Assembly (NCBI GenBank): GCA_964539805.1
Contig: CAZIKN010000014.1
Span: 1 to 64,000, forward strand
DNA length: 64,000 bases
Reading direction: 5' to 3'
Source of the DNA: M3007 sp964539805
GTDB lineage: Bacteria > Bacteroidota > Bacteroidia > Chitinophagales > Saprospiraceae
This document shows, piece by piece, positions 24,220 to 32,671 of the stretch. The translations under genes were made by a program, and so were the position numbers. The stretch's first letter is position 1; the number at the start of each line of letters is the position of its first letter. The notes under the pieces are model-generated. The model worked only from the letters and a program-made list of their open reading frames with translations, was not told where the DNA came from and searched no databases.

Positions 24220-26574
24220 ATGAAGAAACGAAAAATAAAAACGAAAAAGCTCTCTGCCCAACAATTGCAGATCGAGATCCTCAAATTTTTGCTCTCACAT
24301 CCCAAAAAACAATTTGCACCACGCCAGATCACAGACCAGCTCGGGGTGGAAAACAACCGCGATTCCACGGAGCATGCCCTTCAAAAATTGGTAGAGGCAG
24401 GGTCTGTAGCAGAATTTTCCGAGAACAAATTTGGTATCGCATTACTCCGCCTGACTAAGGAAGATGACACGGATACGCCCGCCCCACGAGAAAAAGCCCA
24501 TGCCGTTTCAGCAAAATTTGCGGAACCCAAAACGCCCCGCGAACGCAACAAGCCGCAAAGTGCCGAAAAAGGTCGCAAGTTCGCAGAAGGGGTAGTGGAT
24601 ATGACCCGAACCGGCGCGGCCTACATCACCAGCGAGCTCCTGGAAAGTGACGTGTACGTGCCGGCAAAATACGTTAATGGCGCCTTGCACGGCGACTCCG
24701 TGCGCGTGCTGCTTTTTCCAGCGCCACCTTACCGCCGCAAAGGCCAGCCCCAGCGCAAACCCGAAGGCCAGATCGTGGAAGTGTTGAAACGGGCCAATGA
24801 GTTTTTTATCGGTACCCTGCGTAAAAGCCGCAAATATGCCCTTTTCCTTCCTGATAACCCCAATATGCCCGTTGATATTTATGTTCCCCTGGAAGCCTGT
24901 GGCGATGCCCGTGACGGCGACAAAGTAGTGGTGCGCGTGACGGATTGGAAGGAAGGCAAAAGCCAGGCCCCGCAAGGCAAGGTCACCCAAACCCTTGGCG
25001 AGGTGGGGGGCAATGACTTTGAAATGAAAAAAATCCTCATCAACGCAGGTTTTGAACTGGAACACTCCGAGGAAGCGCTGCGAGAGGCTGCCAATATACC
25101 CGATACCATACCTGCTCAGGAAATAGAACGCCGTCGAGATTTCAGGGATATTCTCACCTTCACCATTGACCCCGAAGATGCCAAAGATTTTGATGACGCG
25201 CTGAGTATCAGGCTTTTGGAAGATGGAAAATTGGAAATAGGCGTTCATATCGCGGATGTGACCCACTACCTAAAGCCCGGCTCCGAAATGGATAAAGAAG
25301 CCTTTCAGCGCAGTACCTCGGTGTATTTGGTAGATCGCTGCAATCCTATGTTGCCGGAAAAACTGAGCAACAACCTCTGCTCTTTGGTGCCGCACCAGGA
25401 TCGCCTGACCTTTTCCGCTGTTTTTGTATTTGATGAAAAAGATAAATTGGTATCGCGCTGGTTTGGAAAAACGGTGATCCACTCCGCCAAACGCTTTACC
25501 TATGAAGAGGCGCAAACCATATTGGATGGCAAACCTGCCGAAAGTGTAACACAGCTGGTCATTTTCTCTGAATTGAAATGGGCCTTGGAAACCCTGAACC
25601 GCATTTCAAAAAAAATGCGCAAAGAGCGGGAGAAAAATGGTGCCATCGGTTTTGAAACCGATGAGGTGCGCTTCAAATTGGCACCCGATGGCACACCATT
25701 GGAAGCGTATGTAAAGGAGCGCAAAGACGCCCACCTCCTCATAGAAGACTATATGCTGCTGGCCAATAAAGAGGTGGCCCTTTACATGGATCCCGTTCCC
25801 ACCGATAAAACCCTGAAAGACAAAAATGACGACAACTCGCCCGCAGGGGCCGAGCGCCCTTTCATTTATCGTGTGCATGACCTGCCAGATACCTCAAAAG
25901 TGGCTGATTTCTCGCGTTTTGCTGCCGAATTGGGCGTGCCGATGAAGACAGATACGCCAAAACAAATTGCACAGTCCTTTAATGAACTGATGAAAAAGGC
26001 TCGCAAGGATGACCGCCTGAAGGTGCTGGAACCCTTGGCCATCCGCACCATGGCCAAAGCCATTTACTCCACCAACAATATCGGGCACTATGGGCTTGGG
26101 TATAGCCATTACACACACTTTACCTCGCCCATCCGGCGCTATTCCGACGTACTGGCCCATCGTATTTTGGAGCGCAACTTAGATGGCCGTCGCGACAAAG
26201 CAGATAAAGAAAAATTGGAAACACAGTGCAAGCATATCAGCAATCAGGAGCGAAAAGCTGCCGATGCCGAGCGTGAAAGCATCAAATACAAACAAACCGA
26301 GTACATGCGCCGCCATATCGGGGAAGTATTTGAAGGCATCATCAGCGGTATGATAGAGCGCGGTTTTTTTGTGGAGCTGCCCGGCTCAAAAGCCGAAGGA
26401 TTGGTGGAGTTTAAACTGTTGGACGATACCTATGTGCTGGAAGAGGGCAACCTGCGCGCCACCGGACGACGCTACAAGCGCAGTTTTAAGATGGGTGATC
26501 GCGTGCGCGTGCGCATCATTGCGGTAGATCTGGGCAAACGCCAAATTGAAATGGAATGGGTAGAAGAAGAATAA
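24220..26574 (+). CDS. rnr: Ribonuclease R
   Basis: 784 residues from ATG 24220 (an in-frame TTG 18 bases earlier is less likely). Domain order: winged helix (LKFLLSHPKKQFAPRQI ... ALQKLVEAGSV), a basic linker, two cold-shock domains (GAAYITSELLESDVYVPAKY; FFIGTLRKSRKYALFLPDNP), the RNB catalytic domain starting at FTIDPEDAKDFDDALSI (catalytic aspartates near 318-327) with VSRWFGKTVIHSAKRFTYEEA and THFTSPIRRYSDVLAHR, and a C-terminal S1 domain (GEVFEGIISGMIERGFFVEL). It degrades structured RNA 3' to 5' in quality control. Confidence 0.96.
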   Translation: MKKRKIKTKKLSAQQLQIEILKFLLSHPKKQFAPRQITDQLGVENNRDSTEHALQKLVEAGSVAEFSENKFGIALLRLTKEDDTDTPAPREKAHAVSAKFAEPKTPRERNKPQSAEKGRKFAEGVVDMTRTGAAYITSELLESDVYVPAKYVNGALHGDSVRVLLFPAPPYRRKGQPQRKPEGQIVEVLKRANEFFIGTLRKSRKYALFLPDNPNMPVDIYVPLEACGDARDGDKVVVRVTDWKEGKSQAPQGKVTQTLGEVGGNDFEMKKILINAGFELEHSEEALREAANIPDTIPAQEIERRRDFRDILTFTIDPEDAKDFDDALSIRLLEDGKLEIGVHIADVTHYLKPGSEMDKEAFQRSTSVYLVDRCNPMLPEKLSNNLCSLVPHQDRLTFSAVFVFDEKDKLVSRWFGKTVIHSAKRFTYEEAQTILDGKPAESVTQLVIFSELKWALETLNRISKKMRKEREKNGAIGFETDEVRFKLAPDGTPLEAYVKERKDAHLLIEDYMLLANKEVALYMDPVPTDKTLKDKNDDNSPAGAERPFIYRVHDLPDTSKVADFSRFAAELGVPMKTDTPKQIAQSFNELMKKARKDDRLKVLEPLAIRTMAKAIYSTNNIGHYGLGYSHYTHFTSPIRRYSDVLAHRILERNLDGRRDKADKEKLETQCKHISNQERKAADAERESIKYKQTEYMRRHIGEVFEGIISGMIERGFFVELPGSKAEGLVEFKLLDDTYVLEEGNLRATGRRYKRSFKMGDRVRVRIIAVDLGKRQIEMEWVEEE

Positions 26575-26613
26575 AGCCCTTACATTTGTTAGGTCTTTTG
26601 CCCAAGGTCCGTT

Positions 26614-26621
26614 TACATTTG
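26614..26621 (+). promoter_or_regulatory. -7 box TACATTTG before ctlX
   Basis: TACATTTG lies 32 bases before ATG 26654; a second copy at 26581-26588, right after the rnr stop, offers an alternative start. Neither shows an ideally spaced -33 element. Confidence 0.4.
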
Positions 26622-26653
26622 CGCAACACAAATTTTTTTACCTGAAATTGCCC

Positions 26654-27586
26654 ATGCGCCGTCAGACTACCGCCCATATTTTAATGGTTAGGCCCAAAAA
26701 TTTTGCCTTCAATGAAGAAACTGCCGTAAACAACGCGTTTCAGAGCCGTGACAACAACATGACGCCTGCCCAAATGCAGGCCAATGCACTGCGCGAGTTT
26801 GATGCCTTTGTAAAACAATTACAGGATGCGGGCGTACAGGTCATCGTCGCCAAAGACTCGGCAAGGCCCGTCAAGCCCGATGCCATTTTTCCCAACAACT
26901 GGGTTACATTTCACCAGGAAGGGCAAGTTATCACCTATCCCATGTTTGCGCCCACCCGCCGCAGGGAACGCCGCCGTTTGGTGATCGAACAGGTATTGCA
27001 GCAAGGCTTCAGGTCGGAAAAAAGGATCAATTACGAATACCACGAAAAACTAAACCGCTTTTTGGAAGGCACGGGAAGCATCATTTTTGATCATCAGCAT
27101 CGCCTTGCATACGCCTGCCTCAGCCCACGCACGGATGGCCCTATACTTGAGGATTTGTGCAAAGAAATAGCATATCAGCCGGTCATTTTTCACGCAGCAG
27201 ACGCAAACGGACAGGAAATATACCACACCAATGTGATGATGGCCATGGGCGAGACTTTTGTGGTGATATGCCTTGATGCCGTGCCGGATGCCACAGAGCG
27301 CAAAATGCTGGAAGACATTTTTGCCAAAACCAAAAAGGAAATCGTGGACATTTCCTTAGCCCAAATGAACTCCTTTGCCGGCAATATGCTCCAGGTACGC
27401 AATACCGCCAATGAAACCATATTGGTTATGAGCGCACAAGCCTACCACTCGCTCACGCCCGCACAGGTCAAAACCTTAGAAGCGCATACCAAACTCTTAT
27501 ACGCCGACCTGCACACCATCGAAACGTATGGCGGTGGCAGTGCACGCTGTATGATGGCCGAGGTGTTTCTACCGGAATTAGGGTAA
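26654..27586 (+). CDS. ctlX: CtlX-type amidinohydrolase (arginine deiminase superfamily)
   Basis: 310 residues from ATG 26654. The start HILMVRPKNFAFNEETAVNNAFQ is the hallmark of the citrulline utilisation hydrolase (CtlX) branch of the guanidino-group modifying superfamily. DAIFPNNWVTFHQEGQVITYPM supplies the Asp/Asn-rich substrate site, EGTGSIIFDHQHRLAYACLSPRTD the Glu, YHTNVMMAMGETFVVICL the catalytic His, and GGGSARCMMAEVF the catalytic Cys near the C-terminus. Members hydrolyse citrulline or related C-N bonds. It stands alone after rnr, so its pathway is not shown by context. Confidence 0.85.
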   Translation: MRRQTTAHILMVRPKNFAFNEETAVNNAFQSRDNNMTPAQMQANALREFDAFVKQLQDAGVQVIVAKDSARPVKPDAIFPNNWVTFHQEGQVITYPMFAPTRRRERRRLVIEQVLQQGFRSEKRINYEYHEKLNRFLEGTGSIIFDHQHRLAYACLSPRTDGPILEDLCKEIAYQPVIFHAADANGQEIYHTNVMMAMGETFVVICLDAVPDATERKMLEDIFAKTKKEIVDISLAQMNSFAGNMLQVRNTANETILVMSAQAYHSLTPAQVKTLEAHTKLLYADLHTIETYGGGSARCMMAEVFLPELG

Positions 27587-28049
27587 ATGTAAATTTTTTC
27601 AAGTAATAAACGGGTAGGTTCCCATTTTTTGATCCATGAGTGCGATCGAAGGGGCCTGGAAATGTCCATCTTTTACACTGGTGAGGACTGATTCGGCCAG
27701 TTATGGAATCCATACGAACCGAGATTCAATTTGTGCCAATTTTTGAGCCAAAGGTGCATTTTCCCCATAATGCGGCGCAAATATCCAGCGAATTTTCTCT
27801 GTGCTTTTTTGGGTCTTTTTCGACGAATTGTCGAAATGAACACCCCAATGACATTCTTTAACTAAAGTTTGCTAAATGCTTGATTTTCAAGATTAAAAAA
27901 GTGAAAAAAATGTCGGTTGTGTGGCATTTTTTTTGCCTTATAGTATAGGAACTGGAAAAATTAAAAGCGACTTTTGTGCGCTTTTTTGAAAAGTCGCCCG
28001 ATGCATATCGGCAATATCCTAAGTTTTCACCATTCAAGCATTCTGTGGC
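27587..28049. other. Long leader region before the M4 protease gene
   Basis: There is no gene in these 463 bases. Two dyads stand out: TTTCGAC-N5-GTCGAAA (27818-27836), which looks like an operator, and a 9-bp perfect stem GCGACTTTT / AAAAGTCGC (27967-27975 and 27989-27997) with a 13-base loop, about 50 bases before the start codon, which would lie in the leader RNA. Confidence 0.5.
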
Positions 28050-31000
28050 ATGAGGTTGTTTTTACCGTATTTTGTGCTCCTGCTGTTACCATTTAATCTA
28101 ATTGCCCAGAACTCAAAACCCTCTTATGAACCTTCCGGCAAAACGTATGACGATGCGCAACGCAGCATCATTCGAAAGGCGCCAGTAAGCGTACCGGATG
28201 GTGTTCGGCCATTTGGGCTTCCCCAATTGAATTACCAGCCTATACCCTATATGTTGCCTGTTAAGGGCAATGGTGGCGCTGTGCGCAGGGTAATGGGGGA
28301 TCAGGGCCTGCCTATTGCCTTTTACGGCAAAACCGATGCATCATTCATTAATCAGGACAATGCAAACGAGGCACAGCAAGCCCTGCGGTATTTGGCCAGC
28401 CTTCAGCTTGAGGCCATTAAACTGCCACTTGCCGAGTTTTTGCCTGCCAAAAGCCATCAGGATGAACAGGGCAATTACCATGTCCGCCTTGAACAATATT
28501 ACAATGGCGTACCTGTGTATGGAGCCGAGTTGATTGCGCATTCAAGCCAATTGGCCTTCCATATACTTAATGGTCGCTATTTCCCTACGCCAAAGATACA
28601 ATCCGTTACGCCGGTGCTCAATGCGGCGGAAGCCATTGGGGCAGTAATGGGCATGATAAAGCCTAAAGCCAAAACATTTTGGACGCCAGCAGAGCTCAAA
28701 GCCATTGGGGGCAAGCCCTATGACCCTCGCTTGGTGATTTATCATGTCAATGGCAAGCATGATGCCGCCGTTTTGGCCTGGCAGGTAACCGCTTATCCCA
28801 CCGTGCTGCGCCGTGAGGTTTACTTTATTGATGCCAACACGGGTGCGCTCCTGCACTCGTTTGACTATACCTGCAAAATAGATGGCGGGCGCTGTACCAA
28901 ACATGCGCACCACAACGAGCCAACAGAAAACGAAGCCCCCCATGTCGCCCCTCCGCCGTTTAACCCGCCACCAGCCACGGGCACCGGCGCCGATCTGTTT
29001 GGCGTTACGCGCAGTTTTGGTATATGGGAATCAAGCCCTACTTCCTTTTACATGGAAGATGCAAGCAAGCAAATGTTTGATCCGGCTGCCTCCAATATGC
29101 CGAGTGACCCCTCGGGCGCCATCGTGACTTTGGATGCCAAAAACACCTCACCTGCCAATCAGAATTTCTCCTATACTATTGTAACGTCCACCGCTAAATC
29201 CTTCAACAACCCTCGCGCCGTAAGCGCACATTGGAACAGCATAAAGAGCTACGATTATTTTGAGCAAAAACATGGCCGCCTTTCTATTGATGGCGTAAGG
29301 GGCAATATCCTTGCCTTTGTCAATGTAGCCGACGATGATGGTTCTGCTATGGAAAATGCCTTCTGGAACGGCGCGGCCATGTGGTATGGCAATGGCGGCT
29401 CCACCTTTCGCCCCCTGGCGCGTGGCCTTGATGTAGGTGGCCACGAGATGAGCCACGGTGTTATTGAAAAAACCGCCAATCTGGAGTATCAAAACGAAAG
29501 TGGTGCTTTAAATGAATCCTTTGCGGATGTTTTTGGTGCCATGATTGACAATGACGATTGGCAAATAGGTGAAGATGTGATGCAGCCCGGTGCCAGCCTT
29601 AGCGGCGCTTTGCGCAGCCTCTCCGACCCACACAACGGCTATCCAACCAACGGCGCTTTTTGGCAGCCCAAACATGTGAACGAGCAATATAAGGGCAGTC
29701 AGGACAATGGCGGTGTACACATCAACAGTGGCATTCCGAACCATGCTTTTTATTTGTTCGCATCCAATGCAGCCGTTGGTAAAGACCGTGCAGAAAAAGT
29801 GTACTACAAAGCTTTGCGCGATTATTTAGTCAAATCCAGCAAATTTGTGGACTGTCGCATTGCCGTGATACAGGCCGCTCAAGACCTTTATGGCAGTACA
29901 GTGGCCAATGCTGCTGCCGCTGCATTTACAGCGGTAGGTATTGGAGGCTCAAGCCAACCCACTAACTACCTTGGCCAATTGGCCCCCAATCCGGGTGAAG
30001 AATTGCTGTTGGCCACTACCAATGATGACCAGAACATACAGGTTGCGGGCACCAATGGTACCATTTTTGGCAATTTATATGTAGAGGGCTTGCAAAGTCG
30101 CCCAAGCATGCGGGATGATGGACGCGAATTTGTGTTTGTAGATGCCGATGGGCACATCGTTGATGTCTTTTTGGATTACGTAGGCAGCTCCATAGAGGTT
30201 ACCTCCGCTGAAATTATTAGTCCCCAACCCATTTGGCGCCGTGTGGCATTGTCCAAAGACGGGCGTTTTCTCGCCGCCACTACGGATAATCAGGATAATT
30301 TTGTCACCATCATTGATTATGGCGTAAACCCTCCGGTGCAACGCAATTTCAGGCTCTACAACCCTACCTATACCCAAGGCCAGATCACCGGTGATGTGCG
30401 CTATGCCGATGTTTTTGAGTTTGACTACAGTGGGGAATACCTCATGTATGATGCCTACAACGAATTTCCCAACGGACAGGCTTTAGCCTATTGGGATATT
30501 GGTTTTTTGAGGTTTTTTGAAAATGGCAAATTTGCGGATGCCAATAAGCCCTTTATCAGCAAGCTGTTCAATGGGCTTCCGGAGAACAGCAGTATCGGCA
30601 ACCCGGCATTTTCCAAAAATTCACCTTACATCATTTCCTTTGATTTTATTGACGAGTCAACGTCGCCAGCAGGCTATGATATATATGGTGCAAACATAGA
30701 AACAGGGGATTATGACAGAATTGTAGCGGATAATCAAGGGTTGGGCTGGCCAAACTACAACCGCACAGACAATATTTTGTACTATGAGCGGCCCAACGGC
30801 AGCACAACCAATATCCGCCAAATTGCCCTGGCTTCTTCAAAAATAAAAGCACAAGGAACGGTCTCCACTCAGTTGATCGCTGGCCGCCACTGGCCTGTTG
30901 CTTTCGCCAATGGCTCCCGCAGCCTGAAAGTAAATACCAAAATGCCGGCGCGGGAATTGATCTCGGCACTGAAAGTAAGCCCCAATCCTACAACAGATCG

Positions 31001-31211
31001 TTGTTTGGTGCGCTTTCAGGCCAAGCATGCAGATTCTGCTCAAATTTTGCTGCTTAATGCACAAGGTGCCGCTGTTCAGCAGTTCGCATTTGATATCCTT
31101 GACGGTGATAATCAGTTTGATCTTGATCTTTCCACTTTGCCATCTGGAGTTTATGTCCTACGTTTGCAGTCCCAAAGCGGCAATGCCGCAACGGCCATTG
31201 TAAAAAAATGA
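28050..31211 (+). CDS. Secreted M4 (thermolysin-like) metalloprotease with T9SS sorting domain
   Basis: 1053 residues. Signal peptide (LFLPYFVLLLLPFNLIAQ), an FTP-type propeptide (residues about 90-290, with HVRLEQYYNGVPVYGAELIAH and RREVYFIDANTGALLHSF), then the catalytic domain: zinc motif HEMSH at 465-469 and third ligand Glu489 in GALNESFADVFG, with GGVHINSGIPNHAFYL carrying the catalytic-type His. Residues 650-960 contain beta-propeller-like PD40 strands (DDGREFVFVDADG, SKDGRFLAATTDNQDN). The final 85 residues (LKVSPNPTTDRCLVRF ... LPSGVYVLRLQSQSG) are a type A T9SS sorting domain. It is exported to the cell surface or medium to digest protein. Confidence 0.93.
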   Translation: MRLFLPYFVLLLLPFNLIAQNSKPSYEPSGKTYDDAQRSIIRKAPVSVPDGVRPFGLPQLNYQPIPYMLPVKGNGGAVRRVMGDQGLPIAFYGKTDASFINQDNANEAQQALRYLASLQLEAIKLPLAEFLPAKSHQDEQGNYHVRLEQYYNGVPVYGAELIAHSSQLAFHILNGRYFPTPKIQSVTPVLNAAEAIGAVMGMIKPKAKTFWTPAELKAIGGKPYDPRLVIYHVNGKHDAAVLAWQVTAYPTVLRREVYFIDANTGALLHSFDYTCKIDGGRCTKHAHHNEPTENEAPHVAPPPFNPPPATGTGADLFGVTRSFGIWESSPTSFYMEDASKQMFDPAASNMPSDPSGAIVTLDAKNTSPANQNFSYTIVTSTAKSFNNPRAVSAHWNSIKSYDYFEQKHGRLSIDGVRGNILAFVNVADDDGSAMENAFWNGAAMWYGNGGSTFRPLARGLDVGGHEMSHGVIEKTANLEYQNESGALNESFADVFGAMIDNDDWQIGEDVMQPGASLSGALRSLSDPHNGYPTNGAFWQPKHVNEQYKGSQDNGGVHINSGIPNHAFYLFASNAAVGKDRAEKVYYKALRDYLVKSSKFVDCRIAVIQAAQDLYGSTVANAAAAAFTAVGIGGSSQPTNYLGQLAPNPGEELLLATTNDDQNIQVAGTNGTIFGNLYVEGLQSRPSMRDDGREFVFVDADGHIVDVFLDYVGSSIEVTSAEIISPQPIWRRVALSKDGRFLAATTDNQDNFVTIIDYGVNPPVQRNFRLYNPTYTQGQITGDVRYADVFEFDYSGEYLMYDAYNEFPNGQALAYWDIGFLRFFENGKFADANKPFISKLFNGLPENSSIGNPAFSKNSPYIISFDFIDESTSPAGYDIYGANIETGDYDRIVADNQGLGWPNYNRTDNILYYERPNGSTTNIRQIALASSKIKAQGTVSTQLIAGRHWPVAFANGSRSLKVNTKMPARELISALKVSPNPTTDRCLVRFQAKHADSAQILLLNAQGAAVQQFAFDILDGDNQFDLDLSTLPSGVYVLRLQSQSGNAATAIVKK

Positions 31212-31305
31212 AGGAAACGCGCTAAGCGCAAATAGTTTTTAGTGACAAAATCTTAATCTGAATACCCGTCTCGCTAAATATTTTTACCACCCACAGTCCC
31301 GTGCT

Positions 31306-32406
31306 GTGGGTTTGGTTTTTATGGCCGAAAGCATGTTGTTTGCTTCCTGGCTGAGCCGTATCCCCATGGTCAAGGAAGCACTTGGTCTTAGTGATGCCCA
31401 ATTGGGCCTCATGCTCTTTGGCTTACCCCTCGGCTTGTTGCTGATGAACCCCTTTTCTGGCCGGCTAACGGCCACCATGGGCGTAGCGAATGCCAGTAGA
31501 GCCAGTTTGGTTTTTATGGCCATATCCTTCCTTATTCCCACTTCTGCGGCCAACCAATGGATTTTATTTGGAGGCTTAGTGCTCGCGGGCATGAGCAGTG
31601 CATTTGCCAATGTAGCTATGAATTCCGCGGCCACTCAGATAGAACAACAATATGGTATGCGCATTATGTCCACCTGCCATGGGATGTGGAGTTTGGGGGG
31701 CATGACAGCGGCCTTGTTGGCCTCTTTCCTGATCGCTTCGGGCATTTCAACGTTCCAGCACATGCTCGGTATCAGCTTGTTTGCAAGTGCGGTTGCCTGG
31801 TTTTTAGGGCCTGATCTGAGGGCTATTTCTGCGCCCAAGGAAGCCGAAAAAACAGGTTTTGTGCTGCCCGATGCCAATTTGCTGTTGCTTATTTGCATTG
31901 GCGTTTTTGGCATGATGGCAGAGGGCTTGGCCTTTGACTGGGCTGGTGTATATCTTCGCCAGGAGGTGCACAGCTCGCAAGAAGTATCTGCCTTGGGACT
32001 TAGCTGCTATGCCGCCGCCATGACTGTGGCGCGTTTTAGTGGTGATGGCATTATTCCTCGATTGGGAGAGAAAAAAGTACTGACCATAGGGGGCTGCGTG
32101 GCGGTCAGTGGCTTGCTTTTAGCTATTATATTCCCCCATACGTTGCCGGTTTTGTTTGGCTTTTCACTGTTAGGAGCCGGTTGTGCGCTCACGGCTCCGG
32201 TTCTTTTTGGGGCTTCCATGCGTCTTCCCGGCGTCAATCCTGCCGTGGGCTTAGCCACTTATGCTACTTTTAGTTTTGTTGGCTTCCTGGCCGGCCCACC
32301 TCTTATTGGGTTTGTGGCAGAGGCATTTGGCCTGTCTATGGGTCTGCTGATGGTTGCATTGTTTTTATGCCTTGGCATATTCCTGATCCAAAGGGCTAAG
32401 TTTTAG
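31306..32406 (+). CDS. MFS transporter with uncertain, possibly non-AUG start
   Basis: At least 366 residues and about 12 membrane helices, with the MFS loop 2-3 pattern NPFSGRLTATMG and the second-half FSGDGIIPRLGEKKVLTIGG. The type (ASWLSRIPMVKEALGLSDAQLGLMLFGLPLG) resembles the YbjJ-like branch of sugar/drug efflux permeases. The first ATG (31321) and the GTG used here (31306) fall inside the first helix. The frame stays open to 31246, and the upstream residues (NTRLAKYFYHPQSRAV) look like a genuine cytoplasmic N-terminus, so translation may start at CTG 31258. The substrate is unknown. The gene follows the M4 protease by about 95 bases. Confidence 0.82.
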   Translation: MGLVFMAESMLFASWLSRIPMVKEALGLSDAQLGLMLFGLPLGLLLMNPFSGRLTATMGVANASRASLVFMAISFLIPTSAANQWILFGGLVLAGMSSAFANVAMNSAATQIEQQYGMRIMSTCHGMWSLGGMTAALLASFLIASGISTFQHMLGISLFASAVAWFLGPDLRAISAPKEAEKTGFVLPDANLLLLICIGVFGMMAEGLAFDWAGVYLRQEVHSSQEVSALGLSCYAAAMTVARFSGDGIIPRLGEKKVLTIGGCVAVSGLLLAIIFPHTLPVLFGFSLLGAGCALTAPVLFGASMRLPGVNPAVGLATYATFSFVGFLAGPPLIGFVAEAFGLSMGLLMVALFLCLGIFLIQRAKF

Positions 32407-32566
32407 AGCATGTCTGGGATTTTCCCGCTTGGCCCCAAACGGCTCTTTTTTCAGCATTTTCACCCTTTTTTCAGTCGTGTAGCCCCGCTACACTCCTTCA
32501 AAAACGATAAAAATGCTGAAAAAATCTCTCGTTTTTGACTCAAGCAGAAAATCCCAGACATGCTCT
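32405..32566. repeat. Nested inverted-repeat element after the MFS gene
   Basis: A perfect 20-bp arm AGAGCATGTCTGGGATTTTC (32405-32424) is matched in inverted form at 32547-32566. Inside lie a second perfect pair TTTTTTCAGCATTTT (32446-32460) / 32510-32524 and a central hairpin GTGTAGC-CCC-GCTACAC (32477-32493). The left arm overlaps the MFS stop codon. The whole could form a long hairpin acting as a bidirectional terminator, or be a small non-autonomous repeat. Related words: 8823-8843 and 37505-37518. Confidence 0.75.
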
Positions 32567-32671
32567 TAGTGCGATCAGGGTATGTTTGTTTCCTATAGAG
32601 CACATTCCATGCAGGTTTTCCACTGATTTTCAACGCACAGCAACCCTATCCACAGCAGGAGCATCCCTGAC

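Noticed and set aside
24508..25266. Long minus-strand frame opposite rnr
   Set aside because: It mirrors the codon pattern of RNase R and has no recognisable domain.
27967..27997. Riboswitch before the M4 protease gene
   Set aside because: Only one simple stem-loop is visible, without the conserved core of any known riboswitch class.
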